From UBA6168 sp041392505 (GTDB taxonomy: Bacteria; Bacteroidota; Bacteroidia; Chitinophagales; Saprospiraceae), in assembly GCA_041392505.1 (NCBI GenBank), contig JAWKLX010000045.1, positions 1-64,000 on the forward strand: DNA of 64,000 nucleotides. Direction: 5' to 3'. The translations under genes and the position numbers were made by a program. Below, piece after piece: positions 52,215-60,641 of the stretch (position 1 is its first letter; every line of letters begins with the position of its first letter). The notes under the pieces are model-generated. The model saw nothing but the letters and a program-made list of their open reading frames with translations, was not told the origin of the DNA and ran no database searches.

Positions 52215-54147
52215 ATGAAATATTTGTTATCCATTATCATCCTTGTTATTTTTCTCCGACCAACGCTTTTGCCGCACCAAAAGCGGCGTCGGAACCGATC
52301 AAGATTGAGCCGGATTACAAAGCCACTTACGACCATGCTTTTTATGCCGAGCAGGCCGAACTTTGGCGACAGGAAACAAAAACAACAAATAAAATGCAGA
52401 GGCTTGGATCAACTATTACCGGAGCAGCCCGCTACGCTAATATGTTCGTCGGAGGTATAAGGGCTGCCAAAAATATGATATGGATGGCATCGTCGGTAGC
52501 ATGCCAACGGCGCTGGCCAATACATTTGAGTTCAATTACATCCGTTTTATCCATGAAAACAATTGGGACAAGCGCTACAACCATTTGCTGAAGGCGCATG
52601 AGTTGGCTCCTGAAAGAACGGAGGCCTACATGGCACTTATCAACTATTATTTGTCGGAAGGCAATAGTGAAAAAATGGCTTACTACTGTAAGGCGTCGTT
52701 TGAGGCTGGCGAGTTTATGCCATCGATAATGGCATGGAATTACAACATGCTGGCTTCCATCGAAAAGGATGGCATTTTACTTACCCATGGCGATAACGAT
52801 ACTTATCCGGCATGGGTTATTCAGTATGTTAAAAACACTCGTAAAGACGTCAAAGTCTTGAATGTCAACCTTTTGATGCATGATTCATATCGCCAGCGAG
52901 TATTTGAGGAAATGGGCCTCTCCCCTATTTCCGCCGCTGATTATCACGATTACCAAGACATGTACTTGGCCATCACCCGGCAAATTATACAGCAGTCTTC
53001 ACACCCCGTTTACGTTGCGACCTCGGTGCCTGAATACATCCGAAAAGCATTGGGTGATAGCCTTTATTTAGTGGGGCTGGCGTTTAAATATTCCAGTGAG
53101 CCATTCGATAACCTCGCTTTTTTGAAAAACAACTACGAAAATAAATTCCTCAAAGACCATCTCTATATCCAATTAGAACCTGATACCGGCTCCAACGTGA
53201 TCGCCAACATGAACATGCACTACCTGCCTGCGATCATCCTTTTGAGAAACCATTTCCAAGATAGTGGTGAACAGGCCAAAGCGAGTGAAATGGAATCTAT
53301 GATCCGCAACATTGCCATGAAAGCGGGAAAAGAGGAGTTCATCGTCCAATATTTAGACTCCCCAACTGAGTTCGACAAGAATTTTGTCTCTGCCATTTCT
53401 ATCAAAAAACTGCAAAAAGGTGTGGCCAAAATAAAGGGCAACCTTTATGCAGGCACAACAGAAGTAACCAACGAAGACTATGAAGCCTTTTTAATGGATT
53501 TGGTAAAAAACCGGGAATTTGAACTGTTGGAAAAATGCAAAGCGCCCAAAACCGATTGGCGGAACTTGTTGCCCGCAAAATACCAGTCCCTCCCCGACAG
53601 TAAAGTTTTTGATCATGGCCACCCCGACGATGGCTTGGCTCCCGTGCAAAATATCAGCCACGAAGCTGCGCAGGAGTATTGCAAATGGATTACGAAGGTT
53701 TATAACAATTCCACCGACAAGAAGAAGGAATACGGCAAGGTTGAATTTCGCCTGCCAACTGAAGAGGAATGGGAATACGCTGCGCATGGAGGCCGCAACG
53801 ACGCCCCCTATCCGTATGGAGGCTATTATGTTCGCAATGAAAAAGGATGCTTCCTGTTTAATTCCAATGTATCAGAGGAAGAGCCTTGTGGCGATTGCGC
53901 TGATAAGGCAAAGATGCAAGCACACAACGATGGTGGCTTCTTCCCTGTCCATGCCGCTGCCTATTTTCCAAATGATTATGGATTGTACAATTGCAGTGGC
54001 AATGTAGCGGAAATGATTTCCGTTAAAGGCATAGCTAAAGGAGGAAGTTGGGAAGACCTACCCCAAGATGCCACTATTTACTCAAAGAAAAATTATGTGG
54101 AGCCAAGTCCTGCAATCGGTTTTAGGGTGTTTATGGAGGTGAAATAG
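52215..54147 (+). pseudogene. FGE-sulfatase-domain protein with TPR-like N-terminus, frameshifted 5' end
   Basis: The ATG at 52215 starts a signal peptide (MKYLLSIIILVIF), but the frame changes four times before 52480: a base missing near 52255, one A missing near 52393, one C added near 52428 and one base missing near 52457. Corrected, the text reads continuously (..TNAFAAPKAASEPIKIEPDY.. NAEAWINYYRSSRYANMFVGG..KGCQKYDMDGIVG..). From 52480 the frame is intact: TPR-like helices (about 90-150), a segment ILLTHGDNDTYPAWVIQYVKN seen in other Bacteroidota membrane/TPR proteins, and a C-terminal formylglycine-generating-enzyme-like domain (AGTTEVTNEDYEAFL.. FRLPTEEEWEYAAHGG.. GNVAEMISVKGIAKGGSWED.. 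GFRVFMEVK). Two indels lie in homopolymers, so sequencing error is plausible. Confidence 0.82.
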
Positions 54148-54275
54148 TTGATTCATGGTTACATGGTTACATGGTTACATGGATTGAAACAAAACACTGA
54201 ATATGAAACAATGAAACCATGAATCAGTGAAACAATGAAACCATGAAACCATGAATCAATGAAACCATGAATCAA
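54148..54275. repeat. Inverted tandem array of ATGGTTAC / ATGAAACC units
   Basis: Three GGTTACAT units on the left face about nine degenerate CATGAAAC/CATGAATCA units on the right. The array ends inside the probable start region of the sigma factor gene, so unit number could alter its translation. Confidence 0.7.
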
Positions 54276-54325
54276 TAGAACAAAAAATTATCAAACAGAT
54301 AAATCAAATACACGACGAAGAATTG

Positions 54326-54844
54326 ATGCGCCGCACAGCAGATGGTTGCGAGCGGTCGTTCAGCGAACTATATGACCGTTATGGCCAACGTATGCATAAT
54401 TATTTTTACCGCATGCTTTGGCAGGATGTAAGAATTGCAGAAGATTTTACGCAAGATTTATTCTTGAAAATAATTGAAAAGCGTGCCTATTACGACCCCG
54501 AAAAACGCTTTTCAACTTGGATATATACCGTTGCGGGCAATATGGTAAAAAATGAATACCGCAGGGTCAGCCGCAAAAAACCGTTGCCTGAAATGAAAGA
54601 TATTTTGGAAGAAAATTTTTCCGAAAACATCGATAATGTTGTATTTGAAAACCAATTAAATAAAGCACTTGACAATTTGGATGACGTCCAAAAACAATGT
54701 TTCATTTTACGTTATCAGGAAGAAATGAGTATGAAAGAAATTGCTGATATTATCGGCTGCCCCGAAGGCACCGTAAAATCAAGGTTATTTTATACCGTAA
54801 AAAAACTGGCAAATAATCTCCGGGTATTCGCTGGGGTATTTTAA
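54326..54844 (+). CDS. ECF-type RNA polymerase sigma factor
   Basis: 172 residues from the ATG at 54326; a TTG at 54323 is equivalent. The frame is open back to 54263 and reads sensibly (SIEQKIIKQINQIHDEELMRRTADG), so the true start may be earlier: ATG 54267 reads MNQ then stop, and one extra A there would join it. Region 2 is FSELYDRYGQRMHNYFYRML..AEDFTQDLFLKIIEKRAYYDPEKRFSTWIYTVAGNMVKNEYRR; region 4 is LDDVQKQCFILRYQEEMSMKEIADIIGCPEGTVKSRLFYTVKKL. Followed by a membrane protein that looks like its anti-sigma factor. Confidence 0.9.
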   Translation: MRRTADGCERSFSELYDRYGQRMHNYFYRMLWQDVRIAEDFTQDLFLKIIEKRAYYDPEKRFSTWIYTVAGNMVKNEYRRVSRKKPLPEMKDILEENFSENIDNVVFENQLNKALDNLDDVQKQCFILRYQEEMSMKEIADIIGCPEGTVKSRLFYTVKKLANNLRVFAGVF

Positions 54845-54847
54845 CGA

Positions 54848-54899
54848 TGTATTGGTTTATAGGTATATCCGTATATCGGTACGCCTATAAACCAATACA
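54848..54899. repeat. Hairpin between sigma and anti-sigma genes
   Basis: TGTATTGGTTTATAGG and its exact complement (16-bp stem) enclose a loop that is itself partly palindromic (TATATCCGTATATCGGTA). No T-run follows, so it may stabilise mRNA or set the ratio of the two products rather than terminate. Confidence 0.6.
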
Positions 54900-54918
54900 G
54901 CGATAGACCTAAATAATT

Positions 54919-55563
54919 ATGGAAAAAAAATTAGAGCAATTATTATTGGAAAAAAAATTCCAAGCGCTCACCGCCGAAGAAAAATATTATGTAACGGAAA
55001 AAATAGAGGAAGCCGAATATGATCGACTGCATTTATTTTTAAAAGAAAGTAAAAAATCGTTACAAAATACGCCAGCAATAAATACTGCATTAAAAAACAA
55101 TTTATTGACTGCTTTCCGCCAGCAACATATAAATAATACACACAAGCGACAACCAGCTATTGTGCGACTAATGCGGCACCGCATTCCAGCATGGCAGGCA
55201 GCTGCAGTCATCGCATTGTTGTTGAGCGTTCATTTTTGGGTACAAAAAGATCCTATTATAATTGAAAAGCCAGAAACGGTTTATGTGCATTCGACGGACA
55301 CGATCTATAAAGAAGTCTCCATGCCGGTACCAACTACAGAAAACCCAGCAACTAAGCCACCGTCCCGAATTAATGTAAAACCAACATCCAAATCCAGCCC
55401 TTGGAAAAACGAAGAAGCTATTGTCGCTTCGGCAGATTCCGCTTCGCTTAAATATGAAGCCGCCCAGGTCCCCGACAGTTTCAACTTAATGGTTTCTCAC
55501 CCACGTGGAAAATCTGCCACACAGACTGCTGATCTATGGCATTTATTGGAAGAGGTTTATTAA
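54919..55563 (+). CDS. Probable anti-sigma factor, single-pass membrane protein
   Basis: 214 residues. The N-terminal 85 residues are helical and charged (LLLEKKFQALTAEEKYYVTEKIEEAEYDRLHLFLKES), fitting a cytoplasmic sigma-binding domain. One membrane helix (about 93-109, WQAAAVIALLLSVHFWV) and a periplasmic Pro/Thr/Ser-rich tail follow. It lacks an H-x3-C-x2-C zinc motif. The assignment rests mainly on its place behind the ECF sigma gene. Terminator at 55590. Confidence 0.72.
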   Translation: MEKKLEQLLLEKKFQALTAEEKYYVTEKIEEAEYDRLHLFLKESKKSLQNTPAINTALKNNLLTAFRQQHINNTHKRQPAIVRLMRHRIPAWQAAAVIALLLSVHFWVQKDPIIIEKPETVYVHSTDTIYKEVSMPVPTTENPATKPPSRINVKPTSKSSPWKNEEAIVASADSASLKYEAAQVPDSFNLMVSHPRGKSATQTADLWHLLEEVY

Positions 55564-55589
55564 AGTTTGATTTAAAATAAAATATCACG

Positions 55590-55626
55590 AAAGCCCTGTA
55601 AAATAAGTGTTTTACAGGGCTTTTTA
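55590..55626 (+). terminator. Rho-independent terminator
   Basis: AAGCCCTGTAAAA and TTTTACAGGGCTTTTT form a stem of about 13 bp with a T-run, 27 bp after the anti-sigma stop. The rest of 55564-55898 shows no gene. Confidence 0.85.
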
Positions 55627-55898
55627 TTTACAATAAAACAATTCAATATAACCATTTTCGGTTATAAAAAATTACGGAAAACGGTCTGTTCTTGCCTACC
55701 TAATACCTTCACCTTTGTCCTGACAATTCGAGCAAATAAAATGCTTTCAGGTTTTAAAAAAAACAATTGCTAAAGTCATAAGCCGCTTTTTTCACTACTT
55801 GAAACCTACCTGACCTACCGGGACATTTTGCCGAATATTTTTTCACCCCTTCTGAACGGGCTAAACTGCCCGGTATCGGAACAATATTTTTATGCCTT

Positions 55899-56246
55899 AT
55901 GAAAAAATTATTTTCAGCCCTTCTCCTGACCGTTTCCATTACGATTGGATTTTCGTTCACCCCTAATTACTTAACCACCTGTACTGCTCCACAAAATGTA
56001 GCAATCACTTCCATCAACGGAGGAGATATTTCTTTCGATTGGGATAATTGCACTGGAGGATGCACGGAATATAAAGTAAAATTTTATCGCTATGAAGACA
56101 GTTATTCAAGCGGAACTTATTTAACTTCCAGTTCGGCATTTTCCTTTTCTAATTTACCTGATGGGACGTATGATTTTTACTTTGCAACGGTTTGCGATGG
56201 GCAGGCAAGTTCATTTATTATAATTGAAGAGACTATTTCCAATTAA
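55899..56246 (+). CDS. Small secreted fibronectin-III-like protein
   Basis: 115 residues. Signal peptide 1-19 (LFSALLLTVSITIGFSF). The rest resembles one fibronectin type III domain: APQNVAITSINGGDISFDWDNCTGGCTEYKVKFYRY, ending in SFSNLPDGTYDFYFATVCDG. Four Cys residues could form two disulfides. No adhesion partner or anchor is visible. It ends 1 bp from the convergent gene at 56248. Confidence 0.7.
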   Translation: MKKLFSALLLTVSITIGFSFTPNYLTTCTAPQNVAITSINGGDISFDWDNCTGGCTEYKVKFYRYEDSYSSGTYLTSSSAFSFSNLPDGTYDFYFATVCDGQASSFIIIEETISN

Positions 56247-56247
56247 C

Positions 56248-57714
56248 CTATCGAACGGGCTGCCTTTGTGGCAGCCCATCGATTATATATTCTATCTTTG
56301 CCAACAACCACTTTTTACCCTGCATATTATTTTCAGTATTTATTTCTTTAACCAAATATTTAAAATTATTCAAGGCATAATTATTTTCATTTATTAATTT
56401 AATTACTTTAAAAGAAAAATTGACAAAATTGATATATGCCAGATTTCGTTCTTTAGACAATACTTTACTTCTTCTAAAATACTTTTTGACGGCTTCACAA
56501 TAATCTCTGAAAAACAAGTAATAAGAATCATCTACCAGACAGGCATCAAAATAACTTTGTATCAATAAAAACTTGCTACTTCTAATAAAGGTATTATCCT
56601 CAAAATGATGATTGGATAAAAATTCTACGCTTTTCTCATATTGACCTTGTTTATAGTGCCAATTGCCCAAAGCCCAGGCCCTTCCATCATCCATCTTTTC
56701 GGGTGGTAAAAAACAAGTGTATTTTTCAATAAACATTTTACTGTAATCAAAATCGTCCACACTATTGGCAGTCGTAACAATATTGACGTAAGTATTTACG
56801 GTCAACTTTCCATAATGAAAAAGCAATCCATTTTCTATCCCAGTTTTATACAATTGATGGAGTTCATGAATAATTTCCAAATCCCCTTTCATCCAAAAAC
56901 GGATAACCATATTTATAAAATAGAAATAGAGGAGTTTCCGATCCCAATTGGGCAACCGATTATAATGGGAAAAGTATTTCTCTTTTAATTGGAAATAATC
57001 CTCCTTTTGAAGAGCATCCCCCTTTTTTATTCTATCCCGGTAAATATCAATAATTGGAATATCCAAATCTTTAGTCAAATCAGATAACCGTTCGAGCTTT
57101 TCAAACCATAGCCCTTCCTCTGGCAAAATCATTTGCCGCTCTCGTAGTTCTGTGAGGTGCCGCCATTTCGTGATGCTGTAAAAAGTGTCTAAATATAAAT
57201 CTGCAATTTGCAAGGAAGATTTCGATGATCCAACATTGGTTTGCCGGTACAGTTCATCGTGTGTTAACATCAACGTCAAATAGTCCTCCGTTTCTTTCAC
57301 GTCCTTTTCCTCTAAAATATTTATCAACTGATTAGCCTGCTTTTCAAACCAATCATTCCGATGCCGCTCCAAGTATTCTTTGGCTAAAAGCTGTTTGGTC
57401 AAGAGTTCATCCTTTTCCAACCGCTGGTGTACCAAGAAGTTCTCGACCTGTTTGGATAGCCCGCCCATGATGTTGCGCATCCATTTGTCGTCGTATTTCT
57501 TGCCAGGGTAAAGTTTAGCGAATAAGTCTTCTTTGGTCAATGATTTGGCATCGAACCCTGGATAGTGTTTTTGCAAAAAAACATACAACTCAACGAGCTT
57601 TTTGTTGGCATTGGCCCAAGGAGATTGCAGCCATTTATTAAACAACTTAAACTCTTCAGCAGTGAGCAGCTGGAGAGATTGGGTTAATTTTGAAGGATGA
57701 AGGTGGGTTTTCAT
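56248..57714 (-). CDS. Helical protein of unknown function
   Basis: 488 residues, no signal peptide or membrane segment. The N-terminus SKLTQSLQLLTAEEFKLFNKWLQSPWANANKKLVELYVFLQKHYPGF recurs in uncharacterised Bacteroidota proteins. The remainder is almost wholly helical and rich in aromatic and charged residues, suggesting TPR-like or other alpha-solenoid repeats. No catalytic motif seen. Cytoplasmic scaffold or regulator is a guess. Confidence 0.75.
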   Translation of the reverse strand: MKTHLHPSKLTQSLQLLTAEEFKLFNKWLQSPWANANKKLVELYVFLQKHYPGFDAKSLTKEDLFAKLYPGKKYDDKWMRNIMGGLSKQVENFLVHQRLEKDELLTKQLLAKEYLERHRNDWFEKQANQLINILEEKDVKETEDYLTLMLTHDELYRQTNVGSSKSSLQIADLYLDTFYSITKWRHLTELRERQMILPEEGLWFEKLERLSDLTKDLDIPIIDIYRDRIKKGDALQKEDYFQLKEKYFSHYNRLPNWDRKLLYFYFINMVIRFWMKGDLEIIHELHQLYKTGIENGLLFHYGKLTVNTYVNIVTTANSVDDFDYSKMFIEKYTCFLPPEKMDDGRAWALGNWHYKQGQYEKSVEFLSNHHFEDNTFIRSSKFLLIQSYFDACLVDDSYYLFFRDYCEAVKKYFRRSKVLSKERNLAYINFVNFSFKVIKLINENNYALNNFKYLVKEINTENNMQGKKWLLAKIEYIIDGLPQRQPVR

Positions 57715-57909
57715 TGTGGCAAAAAAGGTTCTGTAAGGGCTTGTTATATAATGAGTTGGATTAGGTTATAAGCAAATGTATGGAAAATGTTTTTTGTGGC
57801 AATGATGGGATTTTGTCTTTGTTTACTAATTTTAATGATATGAAATTTGGGGAAATTAGATAGATAGGCTTCACTATCTACTAGACTAAATAAATTAAAA
57901 ATAATACCA

Positions 57910-58506
57910 ATGAGACATTTACTTCTTTTGTTGACTTTCATGTTTATGAATTCAAGTCTAACTTTTTCTCAGATAGAAAATTTGGAAGCAAAAAAACTGG
58001 GATTAGTATCACATTTAACCACTGTAAAAATACTTGCAGAATTCAAGATGATCAGCTTAGCTAAGGATTCAATGTTTAAAACAAAAACAGAAAAAGCCCA
58101 AGAGTTTATATCTGAATATAATTTACTTAGATTATCTGTTGAAATATTTATCAATCAATTATCTTCTGACCTTTATTTAGCCAACAAGCCTAAATATTTC
58201 AAAAAAATAAATGCATTTATCAAAGGGAATCTCAGTTCGTTACCGGCTAACCTTTCTCATTACGAAAAAGCAATTATCGAAATTGACAAGAATTTTGAAG
58301 TCTTTATGATTAATACGTATTCCAGTACACTATCTGGTCCTTCACTTGGAGATGTAACAGGAACTATAGAACTTGCTCATACTATCACTTCAGACATAAG
58401 AGATTTTAAAGCTAAAAAAATTGAACTCATAACAACTCAATTGAATACTCTAAAATTGGATAAACTAATAGATTTGATTGAACCAAAAGAAAAAAGTGAA
58501 AAATAA
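57910..58506 (+). CDS. Secreted helical protein of unknown function
   Basis: 198 residues. Signal peptide 1-20 (LLLLLTFMFMNSSLTFSQ). The mature protein is helical, Lys/Leu/Ile-rich, without Cys and without a recognised domain. AT-rich like the neighbouring genes. Single gene. Confidence 0.65.
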   Translation: MRHLLLLLTFMFMNSSLTFSQIENLEAKKLGLVSHLTTVKILAEFKMISLAKDSMFKTKTEKAQEFISEYNLLRLSVEIFINQLSSDLYLANKPKYFKKINAFIKGNLSSLPANLSHYEKAIIEIDKNFEVFMINTYSSTLSGPSLGDVTGTIELAHTITSDIRDFKAKKIELITTQLNTLKLDKLIDLIEPKEKSEK

Positions 58507-58609
58507 AAACTAACCATTTTCGGTTATACCGAAATACCTTAAACAGGGATTTTTAGCAAGTAATACCCATTCAAATTTGCAGCATCATTAATTTTTAAAT
58601 CAAATAATT

Positions 58610-59899
58610 ATGTTTGCTACAATAAATAACAACGAGATGAAAAATGTTGACCCTTGGACGGGAAGTATTCTTCAATTATACAACCCAAGAGGAAAAAAAT
58701 TGGAACAAAAATTTTATCAATCTAATAATTGGGTAAAACAAAGAGAAGAATTAGGGACATGGCCATTTGGAATGCTGAACTATAAAAAGGAAAGCTCCAG
58801 CATTCATCTAAATTTTTCACTGTTTGACTACATAGGTTTGAGTAAACATCCTGAAGTTTTAAAAGCTGCCCAGCAGGTGATTTCCGAATATGGCATATCC
58901 TCCTCCAGTTCGCCTTCATTAAATGGCAGAACAGAAATTTCACAACAATTAGAAAATAAAACTGCCCAGTTACTAAATAAAGAAACGTGTCTATTATATC
59001 CTTCCGGATGGGCAGCTTGTTATGGAGCCATTACCGGTATTGCTAATGCACGTGATACAATTATTATTGACCAACTGGCTCATAATTGCCTCGCCACGGC
59101 AGCCAAATCCGTTACAAATGATTTATTAAAATTCAGGCACAACGATTCAAACCACCTCAAAGAATTATTAGAAAAATCAAGAACTAAAAACGCAGAGAAT
59201 TGCCTACTTATAGTTCTGGAATCTTTATATTCTATGAATGCCACTTCACCTGATTTGCCAAAAGTGATGGAATTAGCCAATCAATATGAAGCCATTGTCG
59301 TGATTGATGTCGCACATGAACTAGGCACAAGAGGCAGTCATGGATTTGGCATTTTGGAAGATATAGACACCTCTGCCGACAACATTATTATTGCAGGGTC
59401 GTACAGCAAAGTGTTTGGGACAAATGGTGGTTTTGTAGCTGGGCCAGCTTGCATCAGAAACCAGTTTCTTTTCTTCAGCCCTACGTATGTTTATAGTTCT
59501 GCCATGTCGCCTTTGCAATGTGCCATTATTCTAAAGAGCCTCGATATTGCATTTTCACCAGAAGGTGATATATTGCGCAACAAACTAAATGCAATAAGTT
59601 CCTATGCCCGTCAACAATTTACCAAATATGGTTTTGAAATTGACGGCGATTCAAGTGCCATTTTACCAGTGATCATTGGCGATGAAAGAAAATCAAGGGA
59701 AATATTTCCACATTTATTAAAAAATGGACTGTTGGTGAATTTAATAGAATTCCCTGTTGTTCAAAAAGGACGGTCCCTTTTCCGGTTTTTGTTGTCGCCG
59801 TTAATGAGTTTTGCAGAAATTGATGAGGCGGTGGAGACTTTGGTGAGGGCAAAGGAAGAATTAGATCATGGGCTAATTTTGGAGTTAAACTCGAATTGA
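58610..59899 (+). CDS. PLP-dependent alpha-oxoamine synthase-like aminotransferase
   Basis: 429 residues. Fold-type I aminotransferase of the family of 8-amino-7-oxononanoate synthase, 2-amino-3-ketobutyrate ligase and serine palmitoyltransferase: FDYIGLSKHPEVLKAAQQVISEYG, SLNGRTEISQQLENKTAQLL, YPSGWAACYGAITGIA, VVIDVAHELGTRG (PLP-binding Asp; the usual DEAH reads DVAH) and GSYSKVFGTNGGFVAG with the Schiff-base Lys (about 269). It would condense an amino acid with an acyl-CoA. No biotin or sphingolipid genes are nearby; the following gene is unknown and the next two encode a sensor pair. The product might be a signal lipid, but that is speculation. Confidence 0.85.
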   Translation: MFATINNNEMKNVDPWTGSILQLYNPRGKKLEQKFYQSNNWVKQREELGTWPFGMLNYKKESSSIHLNFSLFDYIGLSKHPEVLKAAQQVISEYGISSSSSPSLNGRTEISQQLENKTAQLLNKETCLLYPSGWAACYGAITGIANARDTIIIDQLAHNCLATAAKSVTNDLLKFRHNDSNHLKELLEKSRTKNAENCLLIVLESLYSMNATSPDLPKVMELANQYEAIVVIDVAHELGTRGSHGFGILEDIDTSADNIIIAGSYSKVFGTNGGFVAGPACIRNQFLFFSPTYVYSSAMSPLQCAIILKSLDIAFSPEGDILRNKLNAISSYARQQFTKYGFEIDGDSSAILPVIIGDERKSREIFPHLLKNGLLVNLIEFPVVQKGRSLFRFLLSPLMSFAEIDEAVETLVRAKEELDHGLILELNSN

Positions 59900-59909
59900 A
59901 ACAACATAT

Positions 59910-60641
59910 GTGAAAACAACATTTAACCTAAACAAATATAAAATGAATCCAAGAGCCATCGTCCGTTATGCGCCATACTTATATTTAACCAAAAGTAATG
60001 ATAATAACTATTCGCTATTCATTTTAGCTGAAATAGGCAATCATGACTCACTCGTTGCTGCTTCACCATTTGGCCAAATCAATAGCCATAGGTGGAGGCA
60101 ATATAAATTTGAGGTTCAATCTTCACAACAAAGCACATCTTATGCCTTATCAGAAAAGGCGGAACCAATAACAATTGGTATTGTAAACGAAATAGGTGTT
60201 GAGGTGATAATTCTGCAAGGGCAACAAGAATACAAAATGAAAATAGAATACGAAGATGCAGACGATTATTATACTGAAGTTAATGCAAATAATCAGAAGA
60301 TACTCAATGCTCCTTACATGTATTTACAGGAGAGTACACAAATAAACAATTACCAACCCAACGTACTACTTCCTTCAAAAAGACACATCAACTTTGAGAT
60401 ATCAAAAATTGTAACTCCATTTGGATTTTGCGTGGTTGATTTAAATTTCGATGGCGGAGAAAATTCAACAATCAACCACCATGATTTTGAGGCAAATAAA
60501 TTTAATATATTAGACATTGACAGTCGTGGATGCTTTTATGTCGAAAAATTAGAACATAACTCTCCAATCATTAACGACCCCAAACGTCGCACGACAGTCC
60601 GAAATCGAAATGCCGATACTTTCTTGCCAAAAAATGAATAA
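59910..60641 (+). CDS. Protein of unknown function next to the oxoamine synthase
   Basis: Up to 243 residues from a GTG at 59910, or 232 from the ATG at 59943 (MNPRAIVRYAPYLYL), which I find more likely. No signal peptide or membrane helix; beta-rich, with many Asn/Gln/Tyr. No family recognised. Starts 10 bp (or 43 bp) after the synthase stop and overlaps the ATG of the kinase gene by 8 bp, so the three genes look translationally coupled. Confidence 0.7.
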   Translation: MKTTFNLNKYKMNPRAIVRYAPYLYLTKSNDNNYSLFILAEIGNHDSLVAASPFGQINSHRWRQYKFEVQSSQQSTSYALSEKAEPITIGIVNEIGVEVIILQGQQEYKMKIEYEDADDYYTEVNANNQKILNAPYMYLQESTQINNYQPNVLLPSKRHINFEISKIVTPFGFCVVDLNFDGGENSTINHHDFEANKFNILDIDSRGCFYVEKLEHNSPIINDPKRRTTVRNRNADTFLPKNE

